Of a DNA stretch of 64,000 nt, positions 33,566 to 42,051 are shown piece by piece. Location of the stretch: assembly GCA_944323685.1 (NCBI GenBank), contig CALUTJ010000006.1, forward strand, positions 1 through 64,000, written 5' to 3'. Under the pieces are notes generated by a model, which saw only the letters and a program-made list of their open reading frames with translations, had not been told where the DNA came from and made no database searches. The stretch comes from Candidatus Gastranaerophilales bacterium. Its GTDB lineage: Bacteria; Cyanobacteriota; Vampirovibrionia; Gastranaerophilales; Gastranaerophilaceae. Numbering within the stretch: the stretch's first letter is position 1; each line of letters opens with the position of its first letter. The position numbers and the translations under genes are program-made.

Positions 33566-34543
33566 CTAAAACGTAATTATATTGCCGTTATAGTTCATTG
33601 CGCTGATGTTAAAATCATTATCCCAGTAAATCTGACAATCAACTCCGGTTGAATAATTTATATTAGCGGAAGCCATTGCAACTGCCGTTTGTAAATCAAG
33701 CAATCCTTCTTTAACAAGCCCTTTTATTATATCGCACACAAAAGATGTTGAACCCGCCATAGTTCCGCTTTCATCAACTGCTTTGCCGTCTTTTAAAAAT
33801 ATCTGTTTGGAGCAAAATTCCATAGTTTCAAGATTGCTGTGTGTGATTGGCAGGGCATCACTTATTAAAATCACCCTGCTAAGCGGTTTTACCCGAAACG
33901 TTATTTTCAAAACTTCTTTTTGTACATGCTTAAAATCAGCAATGATTTCCGTATAAAGGTTATCGCTGCTTAATGCGCTGACAGCCGTTGACGGTTCTTT
34001 GTGTGAAAATGTACCCATTGCGTTATAAAGGTGTGTAACCTGATTTACTACAGAAAGATCTGTTGCCAGACAGTGTCCGGCAGATACTCTTATACCGTTT
34101 CTTTTTAAGTATTTGCAAAGCTCATAGTCCTTATCCAGCTCAGGTGCAAGCGTTACTATTTTTATTGCATCATCTTCAAGCAATTTGTAATTGTCAATAT
34201 TCGGTATAAGAAGCTGTGACGGATTGTGTATTCCTTTTTTCAGCGGATTTAAAAAACAAGCTTCAAGATGTACTCCGAGAATTTTTGCCATTGGCTCCAG
34301 CGCAGATTCCTGAATTTTCATTGCCTTTTTAATTTCCGATATCTGTTCTTTTAAATTTTCAACAGTATCTGTTGCAAGGGTCGGAAAAAAACCGCAAACG
34401 CCGCAGCGCAGGATTTTTTTTGAAAATTCCAGAAAATCCATACAAGAACACTTTGCAAAATCTATACCGAAGCCCCCATGAAGGTGTTGTTCTATGAGGG
34501 CATCGGTTATAACTAAATTGTCTGCTGATTGATTGTTATACAT
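33566..34543 (-). CDS. nagA: N-acetylglucosamine-6-phosphate deacetylase
   Basis: 325-aa amidohydrolase that converts GlcNAc-6-phosphate to glucosamine-6-phosphate. Motifs in order: EQHLHGGFGIDF (H-x-H-G-G type metal site), TLATD, GVHLEACFLNPLKKGIHNP (the NagA 'GPf.n..kGAh' motif with the catalytic-site Glu), VSAGHC and VTHLYNAM (metal His), ILISDA (catalytic Asp) and MAGS. It lacks the ~50-residue N-terminal beta sandwich strand of longer NagA proteins, so it is short for the family (~380 aa), yet the catalytic core is complete. It probably feeds amino sugars into peptidoglycan or glycolysis. Confidence 0.88.
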   Translation of the reverse strand: MYNNQSADNLVITDALIEQHLHGGFGIDFAKCSCMDFLEFSKKILRCGVCGFFPTLATDTVENLKEQISEIKKAMKIQESALEPMAKILGVHLEACFLNPLKKGIHNPSQLLIPNIDNYKLLEDDAIKIVTLAPELDKDYELCKYLKRNGIRVSAGHCLATDLSVVNQVTHLYNAMGTFSHKEPSTAVSALSSDNLYTEIIADFKHVQKEVLKITFRVKPLSRVILISDALPITHSNLETMEFCSKQIFLKDGKAVDESGTMAGSTSFVCDIIKGLVKEGLLDLQTAVAMASANINYSTGVDCQIYWDNDFNISAMNYNGNIITF

Positions 34544-34583
34544 AATATATGAAATTTACAGAAAACATACTATCCAAGTACTA

Positions 34584-36500
34584 TTATATAAATTTTTCCA
34601 AATCTTTCAACAGTCTTTCGTGTTTTTTAGCATATTGGGAACCTCTTGCTTCAATAGCCATTTTTAAAATCAAAGGCATATTTAAAGCAAGCCCGTCCGC
34701 ACCTGTATTTTGTGCATAAAGTTCCTCAAAATTGTCAGGCAGTCTTAATGACCAGTTTTGATCACCTGATGTTCCCGGTGTATTGTATGTACTTTTTATT
34801 CCGAAGAAATCAGTAAAGAATACCTGAATATTTTCAGCTTTTGAAGCAAATATCTCTGCAAGCTTAACATTCATCAAAGCTTTGGCATCAGTAGTAAGCT
34901 TAACAATTAAGTCATCTCTTTCTTTGCCCTGAAGCTCAGAGTACATATCGTCAACAAGATTCAGTACATTGAGATAACCCTCATGAGTGTTAATCATCTT
35001 GTCTGCCCACATAGAAACCGGTTCATTGTCGTGAGTACCGACCATTGCCCAGCTTCTCGGAACAATATTGCAGCATCTGTAGGGATGTTCGGGTTTGTCA
35101 TGTTTAACAAACTGTGTCAATCTCATCCCCTGAAGGTCGTATTCCTTCATAACCGATTCTACAGGGAAAGTAAGAGTGCCTAAATCTTCGCAAACAATTG
35201 AATCTTTATTCAAGCCCTCTTCTTTTGCGGCTGCAATAACAATTTTTTCAATCATCGCGCCGTATTTTTTAATTTGTTCTTTTGTTAATTTTTTAACTCT
35301 TTTTTCTTTGTCGGAACCGAGTTCAAAATTCAAATCGTCCATTGTAGCAATAGCGTATTGAGAAAGCTCGGGATGTTCAGGTGAAGAGTACAATCTGCCT
35401 GCTCCTTGCTCAGGCATCGGTTTTTGACCTGCTTTATAAACCCACGGGTCAATAAGGCCGACGATGTGGTCAATTCTAACCCCGCCAGGGTTTTCTTTAA
35501 ACATCTTTTTATAAAGCTGTTTTAAAAGTTTTCCTGCTTCGCCTAAAGAGCCGTCTTCGTTGAACATTTTTTTAGGGTCAACAACAGGGAAGCCCCATGC
35601 CTGTCCGTCTTTTGAAAAATAATCAGGCGGGCAGCCGAGCATCCAGCCTTCAAGGAACAAGGATTGATAAGCCCAGCAATCTCTGTCGGAGAAAGCGACC
35701 TGTCTGTCTGCTATGAGTTTTAAATCATGCTTCAGGGCATATTTTTTTGTCTGTTCGTTTTGTTTTGCAGCTACATACTGGCAGAAAGCGTAATAATTGA
35801 TTTCATCAGCATATTTAAGTCTGATTTCTTTTTCTCTTAAAAATACAGCTTTCTTTTCGTCTTCTGTTTTGGGGTTGAAAAGATTTCTGTCTGTAGAACT
35901 GTTCCAAAGCGGCCAGTAATCATTGTTGTTTTCAATTGCAAGAGCTTCATATAAAGCATCTTTTGAAAGCCAGAAATCATTTTCTTGTTTAAATTTTTCG
36001 AATTCTTTGTTTAATTTATGGTTGTCCCATTTTTTGAAATTGTCATAGGCTTCTCTCAAAGCATCGTCTTGAGCTTTAGTTATGTATGAGTATGCCGTTT
36101 TGTTAATATCTTTGTTGGGGTTGTTGTCACAGATACGTTTGTAGGTTTCTAAAGACAGGATGTTTCCCCATTCTTTAGTTGTTAACTGTTCTAAATCAAT
36201 AAACAGCGGGTTTATTGAAAAAATTGTACCTGTATAAGGAGAAGAATCACATGCTTTTGTTTTCCCCTGAGGCCCTAACTGGATAGCATTAAACAGTCCT
36301 GATGCATAATCCATAAGATTTTTGCCGGCCTGAGAATTAGGCGTGCCAAAACCCGTGTTTTTTCCGGCAATAGCAGGGAAGCTGTTTCCGTGAATAATCA
36401 AAGCAAAATTCTTTTTGCCGAGTTCTTTTAAAGCTTTACGGCAAACTTTTTTTATCTTTTTTGTGTCTTTGTCTGTTTTGCATTCACAACAACAAATCAT
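34584..36500 (-). CDS. malQ: 4-alpha-glucanotransferase (amylomaltase)
   Basis: 638-aa GH77 enzyme that transfers alpha-1,4-glucan segments in maltodextrin or glycogen metabolism. Catalytic regions: VRIDHIVGL (nucleophile Asp), VCEDLGTL (acid/base Glu) and VGTHDNEP (transition-state Asp). The N-terminal 35 residues contain a Cys-rich MICCCEC start and Lys-rich stretch not typical of the family. The central segment LFLEGWMLGCPPDYFSKDGQAWG matches GH77. The AAGGGGT upstream serves as ribosome-binding site. Gap of 40 nt to nagA, possibly co-transcribed. Confidence 0.93.
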   Translation of the reverse strand: MICCCECKTDKDTKKIKKVCRKALKELGKKNFALIIHGNSFPAIAGKNTGFGTPNSQAGKNLMDYASGLFNAIQLGPQGKTKACDSSPYTGTIFSINPLFIDLEQLTTKEWGNILSLETYKRICDNNPNKDINKTAYSYITKAQDDALREAYDNFKKWDNHKLNKEFEKFKQENDFWLSKDALYEALAIENNNDYWPLWNSSTDRNLFNPKTEDEKKAVFLREKEIRLKYADEINYYAFCQYVAAKQNEQTKKYALKHDLKLIADRQVAFSDRDCWAYQSLFLEGWMLGCPPDYFSKDGQAWGFPVVDPKKMFNEDGSLGEAGKLLKQLYKKMFKENPGGVRIDHIVGLIDPWVYKAGQKPMPEQGAGRLYSSPEHPELSQYAIATMDDLNFELGSDKEKRVKKLTKEQIKKYGAMIEKIVIAAAKEEGLNKDSIVCEDLGTLTFPVESVMKEYDLQGMRLTQFVKHDKPEHPYRCCNIVPRSWAMVGTHDNEPVSMWADKMINTHEGYLNVLNLVDDMYSELQGKERDDLIVKLTTDAKALMNVKLAEIFASKAENIQVFFTDFFGIKSTYNTPGTSGDQNWSLRLPDNFEELYAQNTGADGLALNMPLILKMAIEARGSQYAKKHERLLKDLEKFI

Positions 36501-36650
36501 AAATTCTTACCCCTTCTTTGACTACCATAATAAATATTTTTAAAATTATCCTAACACTTAGTATATTTTTTTTATATAGACAAGGTGCATAATTTATAAC
36601 TGTTTTTACATTTCTTTACTTAATTTTCTAAAAATTGTAAAAAATAACAT

Positions 36651-36696
36651 AAAAAAAGCACTGTCCGAAGATTCCTCGAACAGTGCCATATCTTTT
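36651..36696 (-). terminator. terminator beyond repeat copy 2 (serA transcript)
   Basis: GCACTGT / ACAGTGC stem with inner TCGA/TCTTCGG pairing, followed on the minus strand by TTTTTTT. The repeat therefore lies within the predicted serA 3' untranslated region. Confidence 0.7.
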
Positions 36697-36702
36697 TTAT
36701 AC

Positions 36703-36879
36703 ATCTAATCTAGTGTCGCAGTTGCCGCCTCGAGCCTTCGAGCCGTCACTGCTCACCTTTGCCTTCTTTTTCGGCTGAACTGTGGTGAAGCCTGAAAAAT
36801 GGCTTCACTATGTGAACAATGTGTCACTCCAAAAATTCGTTCACGTCGTTTTGCTACTTATCACGAATTTTTCTCGGAC
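36703..36879 (+). repeat. 177-nt interspersed repeat, copy 2
   Basis: Begins ATCTAATCTAGTGTCGCAG and ends TTTCTCGGAC. Contains three stems: CTCGA-GCCT-TCGAG; GTGAAGCC / GGCTTCAC (8 bp, 8-nt loop); and AAAAATTCGT / ACGAATTTTT (10 bp, 22-nt loop). Six mismatches to copy 3 by hand count. The ends are not inverted repeats. Confidence 0.95.
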
Positions 36880-36882
36880 TAT

Positions 36883-38475
36883 TTACGCACTAAGATTTAT
36901 GTATTTGGCAGAACCGATTCCGTCTATGCCAGAAATCTCGTTCAGCGTTTTTTCAGAAACTTCACTGCCCGTGTTTATAATCATCATGGAAATGTTGTCC
37001 GATTGAGAACGATTTTGCGCAACATTCATTCTTGTGATGTTTATGTTTTTGTCCCCGAGCACGGTTGCTACTTTTGCGACCATCGCAGGTTTGTTTTCGT
37101 GAGGAACAAGAATCATATGTTTTTCCGGCTCAATACTTGTGTTATATCCGTTGATTTTAACGATTCTCGGCATGTCCTGTGCAATAAGCGCACCGGAAAC
37201 AGTGTTTGTTTCTTTATCCGTTACCAGTTTCAGGGTTATGGAGCCGATATAATCCGTTGATGTGTTAGATTTTGTCGTAGCAACATCTATGCCTTTGGCT
37301 TTTGCGATGATTGGTGCATTTACAAAGTTAACTGAATTCATAAAAGAAGAAAATACCCCTTTTAAAACTGCTGTTTCAAGCGGTGCAGCGTCTAAGTCTG
37401 CAAGATTGCCTTTAACTGTAACATAAATTCCCTTTAAACTGCCTTTAGACATTTGCATAGCCAGTTCACCTATGTTTTGAGCAAGCTGCATATAGTCTTT
37501 TACAGGTTCAAGTTTGTCTGGTTTTAATGACGGAATATTGACAGCCGAACGAGCAGAGCCGCCCTGTAAAACATCTCTGATTTGCTGTGCAACATCTTCT
37601 GCTACTTTTAACTGTGCCTCTTCCGTGCTTGCACCTAGATGAGGTGTCAGCAAAATATCTCCTGTTGTTTTAACAAGCGGTGAATCTGCAATGTTAGGTT
37701 CCGTTTCATAAACATCAACGGCTGCCTGTGCTACCTGACCTGATTCCAGAGCCTGGGCAAGGTCAGCTTCATCAATAATACCGCCTCTGGCGCAGTTGAT
37801 TAATCTTACACCTTTTTTCATCTTTGCAATTGTCTCTTTATTAATCATATGCAAAGTTTCTTTTGTTTTCGGTACATGCACGGTTATATAATCGCACTGA
37901 CCCCAGAGTTCATCTAAATTTTCTACATATTTTGCACCGAATTTTTCCACAACTTCTTTTGTTGTGTAAGGGTCTGACACAATAATATTCATCCCAAGAG
38001 CTTTTGCCGTTGTTGCAACATGGTGGCCTATTTTACCAAAACCTATAATACCTAGAGTTTTTCCAAAAACTTCGTGACCCGTAAATTTAGAACGTTCCCA
38101 CAGGCCCTGTTTTGTTGACGTTGCGGCTTTTGCAATGTTTCTTGACATAGCAAGCATTAATGCTACAGTGTGTTCCGCAGCAGCGTTAGTGTTACCGTCA
38201 GGGGAGTTTACAACAATGATGCCGTGAGATGTAGCAGCTTCCAAATCAATATTATCAACACCTACGCCGGCTCTGCCGATTATTTTAAGATTTTTTCCGG
38301 CTTCGATTACTTTTGCTGTTACTTTTGTTTGACTTCTGACCATAAGTGCATCGTATTCACCGATTACCTTGCAGAGTTCCTCTTCACTCATTGTAGGAAG
38401 AATAACTCCTTCTGCCGCCTCGTCTACTATTTGTTTTGCCGTTTCATTAATTTTGTCTGTAATTAAAACTTTCAT
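36883..38475 (-). CDS. serA: D-3-phosphoglycerate dehydrogenase
   Basis: 530-aa NAD-dependent enzyme that opens serine biosynthesis. N-terminal substrate and NAD domains contain GRAGVGVDNID, GIIGFGKIGHHVA (Rossmann), INCARGGIIDEADL and the His of LTPHLGASTEEAQ. An intermediate domain and a C-terminal ACT domain (MILVPHENKPAMVAKVATVLG) make it the long, ~530-aa type. The start was set at the ATG preceded by GGGGAGC, giving MKVLITDKI; an upstream in-frame ATG adds 15 non-family residues. A repeat element lies directly beyond its stop codon. Confidence 0.96.
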   Translation of the reverse strand: MKVLITDKINETAKQIVDEAAEGVILPTMSEEELCKVIGEYDALMVRSQTKVTAKVIEAGKNLKIIGRAGVGVDNIDLEAATSHGIIVVNSPDGNTNAAAEHTVALMLAMSRNIAKAATSTKQGLWERSKFTGHEVFGKTLGIIGFGKIGHHVATTAKALGMNIIVSDPYTTKEVVEKFGAKYVENLDELWGQCDYITVHVPKTKETLHMINKETIAKMKKGVRLINCARGGIIDEADLAQALESGQVAQAAVDVYETEPNIADSPLVKTTGDILLTPHLGASTEEAQLKVAEDVAQQIRDVLQGGSARSAVNIPSLKPDKLEPVKDYMQLAQNIGELAMQMSKGSLKGIYVTVKGNLADLDAAPLETAVLKGVFSSFMNSVNFVNAPIIAKAKGIDVATTKSNTSTDYIGSITLKLVTDKETNTVSGALIAQDMPRIVKINGYNTSIEPEKHMILVPHENKPAMVAKVATVLGDKNINITRMNVAQNRSQSDNISMMIINTGSEVSEKTLNEISGIDGIGSAKYINLSA

Positions 38476-38634
38476 TTTTGCTCCCCATTCTTTACGGTTG
38501 TTTTGATATTCACCACACAAATTATACAGTTTTTTAGCATTATTAACAAATTTTTACATTAAAAAAGTCAATTTTTTTATACAGAATGTTTTTATATATA
38601 CAATATATACTTACTAATTTTAGAGAGAGAAAAT

Positions 38635-39510
38635 ATGGGCGAATATACAGTAAAAGCCGGTGAAAACCTTTGGAATATCTGTAAAAGAGAGTTTAAACTC
38701 ACAAATAATACTGATATTGCAAATAAAGTTAATGAAGTAATCAAAGCCAACGGCATTACAACACCGAATTATTTAAAAATCGGTCAAAAGATTAATATTG
38801 ATTTTTCCAAAAGTACAAACGAGCAAAAAACATACTCGCAAGAGGTAAATCAGGCTGTTACTGATAAAATAAATTTTAATAATATAAAAACTTATGACGA
38901 TTTAGAAAGATTGCAAAATTCTTCAGTATCAATTTTTGGAGCTAATACAGTTTCTGAGGGCAAACAATCTGAAGCCTACAACGATTACAGTGCAAAACTT
39001 CTGCTGGATTACTATGACATAAACAAAGACGGCACTGTAACAGAGGAAGAATTTGCACAGGTTGAACAAAGCGACAACGAAAAACAATTTGAAATAGATA
39101 ACGAACATTTTAATAATGTTTCAAAAGCGCAGGGGCATGAGTCAGTTGAATTCAGAGAAAAAGAAATGAATGCAATCAAAGCACCTGCTCAAAGAAGTGC
39201 CAATCTGTTTGCACAAAACCTTGATTTTAACGACAACGGCAAAATAGATGCAGAGGAGCTCGCCTTCTTTAACCAAATGGCAGATAAAATAGACGGAAAA
39301 GCAGACGGGGTTATTCTCCAAAAAAGTGAAACAGCGATGTTTAAATCCGTAACCGGAGCTAATGCAGACAATGAAGAGTATAACAGAGTTGTAAACAAAT
39401 ACCTGAGAGGAGAAACTCTCACGGCCGAAGAACAAAAAACACTTGAAGAATCCCAAAAAGCTATAAAAGCAGCTTTAAGAAAATCTTCAGGCTTGAATTT
39501 TGAAGGTTGA
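38635..39510 (+). CDS. LysM and EF-hand protein
   Basis: 291-aa protein. The N-terminal LysM domain (about 3-58) reads EYTVKAGENLWNICKREF and NYLKIGQKINIDF. Two EF-hand-type calcium loops follow: D-I-N-K-D-G-T-V-T-E-E-E near residue 127 and D-F-N-D-N-G-K-I-D-A-E-E near residue 199. A third loop at KIDGKADGV is imperfect. There is no classical signal peptide despite the peptidoglycan-binding domain, so export would need another route, or the protein acts in the cytosol. The upstream DNA has two ATATATAC boxes 9 bp apart. Confidence 0.8.
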   Translation: MGEYTVKAGENLWNICKREFKLTNNTDIANKVNEVIKANGITTPNYLKIGQKINIDFSKSTNEQKTYSQEVNQAVTDKINFNNIKTYDDLERLQNSSVSIFGANTVSEGKQSEAYNDYSAKLLLDYYDINKDGTVTEEEFAQVEQSDNEKQFEIDNEHFNNVSKAQGHESVEFREKEMNAIKAPAQRSANLFAQNLDFNDNGKIDAEELAFFNQMADKIDGKADGVILQKSETAMFKSVTGANADNEEYNRVVNKYLRGETLTAEEQKTLEESQKAIKAALRKSSGLNFEG

Positions 39511-39556
39511 TAATATTCTATTTGATTTTCAAACTATATCTTTATATCATGTCAGA

Positions 39557-40912
39557 ATGGTGGAAATAAAATCTTCTGATATTGAAAAAGCAGTGTATGA
39601 ACTTTGCGTTAATGCAAATACAATGTATGACGCAAAATTGTATGCCAATCTTATACAGAAATTTAATAACGCTTGCGGCGATGACAAAATTAAATATTCA
39701 AATATTTTGAAGAACATAAAACTCTCTTTTGAAACCAAACGACCGCTTTGTCAGGATACTGGGCAGGTAATTATTTTTGCAAAAATCGGAAACAAAGTTA
39801 CGATAACAGGCAAAACTTTTAACGAGGCTGTTAATAATGCTGTAGAAAAGGCTTATACAGAAAATTTCTACAGAAAATCCGTTGTCACAAATACTCTTTT
39901 TAACAGAGCAAACACAAGAACAAACACTCCTGCAATAATTTATACTGATATAGTTGACGGTGACAATATTCATATTGATTTAACTGCAAAAGGTGCCGGT
40001 TCCGAAAATTGCAGCGTAATTAAAATGTTTAATCCTTCAGCGGCAAAGACTGATATTTTCAAATTCATAAAAGATTCTGTAATTCTGGCAGGAGAAAAAA
40101 GCTGTCCGCCTCTGGTTTTGGGGATAGGAGCCGGAGGGACTTTGGAGTATGCAGCTCTTTTATCCAAAAAAGCTTTTTTCCATACACCGGATGAAGCTGA
40201 ACAGCAGTTTATTGACGAACTGAGAGAGTATTTAAAGGATATTGAAGAAAGTATTCTTGACATAAGATTGTGCACAGCATCAACACATATAGCTTCACTT
40301 CCTGTTGCATTAACAATAAGCTGCCACAGTACCCGCCACGCAGGATGCACAATTAAAGGAAATGATATTTTTTATCAAAAGAATACTTGTGACTATTTGC
40401 AAACAGATGATGATTCATCTTTTAGAGAGGTTAGCAGCTGTGATACAGAAACAATACGCTCTTTGCTTCCGGGGGAAAATATTCTTCTGAGCGGAGAAAT
40501 TTACACCGCACGAGATGCTGCTCACAAAAAATTTGAGGAATATTTTAAACAGCACTCTTGTCTGCCGGTTGATTTAAAAGATAAGATAATTTTTTATGCA
40601 GGCCCGTGTCCTGCGGCTAAAGATGAAATTATCGGCCCTATAGGCCCTACAACTGCCGCACGAATGGATTCTTTTTGTGAGTTGACATATTCAAACGGTT
40701 TGCTTGCGTCAATCGGCAAAGGTGAACGCAGTGCGCAAGCCTGTGAAAAAATAAAAAAATACAACGGAAAATACTTAATCGCACAGGGGGGAATTGCTTG
40801 TTTACTTTCACAATGCGTCAAAAGTTGTGAAACCGCAGCCTTTGAAGAGCTTGGCACAGAAGCCGTGCGCAAATTGTATGTAGAAAAACTTCCGCTTAAA
40901 GTTGTGGTTTAA
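39557..40912 (+). CDS. class I (Fe-S) fumarate hydratase, alpha and beta parts fused
   Basis: 451-aa [4Fe-4S] hydratase converting fumarate and malate. The alpha part has RPLCQDTGQVIIFAKIG, SENCSVIKMFNPS, VLGIGAGGTLEYAALLSKKA, and the Cys-rich TISCHSTRHAGC. The beta part (about 290-451) has LSGEIYTARDAAHKKF, FYAGPC, and IGPTTAARMDSF. Fused FumA/FumB-type order, though somewhat shorter than E. coli FumA (548 aa). The start at 39557 gives the family-like N-terminus MVEIKSSDIEKAV; a TTG at 39500 is also in frame but overlaps the upstream gene. No good ribosome-binding site is seen, so translation may be coupled. Confidence 0.87.
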   Translation: MVEIKSSDIEKAVYELCVNANTMYDAKLYANLIQKFNNACGDDKIKYSNILKNIKLSFETKRPLCQDTGQVIIFAKIGNKVTITGKTFNEAVNNAVEKAYTENFYRKSVVTNTLFNRANTRTNTPAIIYTDIVDGDNIHIDLTAKGAGSENCSVIKMFNPSAAKTDIFKFIKDSVILAGEKSCPPLVLGIGAGGTLEYAALLSKKAFFHTPDEAEQQFIDELREYLKDIEESILDIRLCTASTHIASLPVALTISCHSTRHAGCTIKGNDIFYQKNTCDYLQTDDDSSFREVSSCDTETIRSLLPGENILLSGEIYTARDAAHKKFEEYFKQHSCLPVDLKDKIIFYAGPCPAAKDEIIGPIGPTTAARMDSFCELTYSNGLLASIGKGERSAQACEKIKKYNGKYLIAQGGIACLLSQCVKSCETAAFEELGTEAVRKLYVEKLPLKVVV

Positions 40913-41036
40913 TTATTTCCATATAGTCAACTGCCACAACATAATAACCATACGACACATAAAATTTTATTTTATCTTTGCACATCTCACAAAGTGAAAA
41001 AAAAATATTTTTTGTCATACTGAACATCAGCAATGC

Positions 41037-41260
41037 AGGTCGGATTTACTAATCCGGCAGAAATTAAAAAAAGGTCTTCGCGACACACATCTCCGATACT
41101 TGTGTAATTCTGAGGCATTTTCTATGCGTCATTCTGAAGCGAAGCGAAGAATCTATGTACATATTAGTAAGTAGGTCAGGCTTCAGTCCCCCAAAAAATA
41201 AAGACTTAACCGCGTAGCGGTGTTGCGGCTCTGCCGCAGAAACACTAGAAAATCCGACCT
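41037..41260. repeat. 224-bp MITE-like element with 11-bp inverted ends
   Basis: AGGTCGGATTT at 41037-41047 and its exact complement AAATCCGACCT at 41250-41260 bracket 202 bp of noncoding, hairpin-rich DNA. No clear target-site duplication is visible. Confidence 0.5.
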
Positions 41261-41273
41261 TTGTGAAGTGAGT

Positions 41274-41409
41274 TACAGAAAGTTTCACAAACAACTACTA
41301 GCGAGGTTTGTTTGAGGGCTATGTAATTATAACAAACACTTTTGTTTAATGAGGGAGAGCAACTTATATAGCCCGAGTTGCCGAGCACTGGTTTGTGTTA
41401 CTTTCTGTA
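41274..41409. repeat. inverted repeat pair bracketing about 100 bp
   Basis: TACAGAAAGTTTCACAAAC (41274-41292) and GTTTGTGTTACTTTCTGTA (41391-41409) are inverted copies matching at 17 of 19 positions. Inside is a second GGGCTAT / ATAGCCC pair. Confidence 0.5.
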
Positions 41410-42051
41410 TGAACGTAACAGCAGGTCGGGAGTTTCTTGGGCTCCACCCGTTCTTTGCGCCAAAGAATGGGTGGAACATAAAACAACAATTTGGGTTATT
41501 TTTCTTTTTATACGTTCATTTCTTTTATTTTAATACGGCACGCAAAAGCTGCGCTTTTGACTTAGCCTGCCTCTATTCAAAACGATACTCAATCGTTTTG
41601 AACAGAGTTCTTGAACAAAAGAGAAAGAAACGAACCAAAGAAAGAGAAAAACCCGTTTTTACAAAAGAGATTTTAAAATTCAGAAACGAAAATTTCCGTC
41701 CAGCGAAACCAGACAGGCACGCCGTGGGCTTAAGCCCCCGGTGCCTATGTGGAGGGCTACGTTCAGGAGCCCGTAACGTCTGTGTTTCAAGATAGGCTTA
41801 TTTTAAATTTTCATTCCTTCATTTAAAAATCTCTAATCGTATTTCATCAGGGCTCCGCCCCGAACCCCCTACGGCTTACAAGGTAGGGCGTTACTTTTTT
41901 CCTCTCCGGCGGGAGCAGCGTAGGTCGGGCTTTCAGCCAAACAAAAAACTCAAATGTAAACAATTGTTAAATTAACACCAAAATCCCTAAAGTTAATCAC
42001 CAAAACTGCCGATTAATTAAACTGAATAACACAATAGGGAGTTTGCGTATA

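Larger units (their letters stand above)
36501..36882. other. intergenic region with terminator and repeat copy 2
   Basis: 382 nt between malQ and serA. From malQ outward: AT-rich promoter DNA (36501-36650), the serA terminator (36651-36696) and repeat copy 2 (36703-36879), which ends 3 nt from the serA stop codon. Confidence 0.7.
40913..42042. other. 1.1-kb palindrome-rich noncoding mosaic
   Basis: No gene is supported. It contains nested inverted repeats (41037-41260, 41274-41409), many short hairpins (CCGCGTAGCGG, GCGGCTCTGCCGC, GGGCTTAAGCCC, GGGCTCCGCCCC), a GTCATTCTGAAGCGAAGCGAAGAATCT-like stretch near 41129, and GTAGGTC[A/G]GGC elements near 41172 and 41929. Base composition is visibly more GC-rich than its neighbours in places. 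The open frame at 41349-41795 is made of these repeats and looks spurious. Confidence 0.6.

Noticed and set aside
36782-37006. Short plus-strand frame starting MVKPEKWLHYVNN in repeat copy 2 (and likewise at 45976-46158 in copy 3)
   Set aside because: The frame is open in all three full copies, but it starts inside the repeat, ends in unrelated flanking DNA each time, and in copy 2 runs antisense into serA.
41349-41795. 148-codon open frame in the palindromic mosaic
   Set aside because: Composed of palindromic repeats and low-complexity Lys/Arg/Phe stretches; no ribosome-binding site or protein-like pattern.
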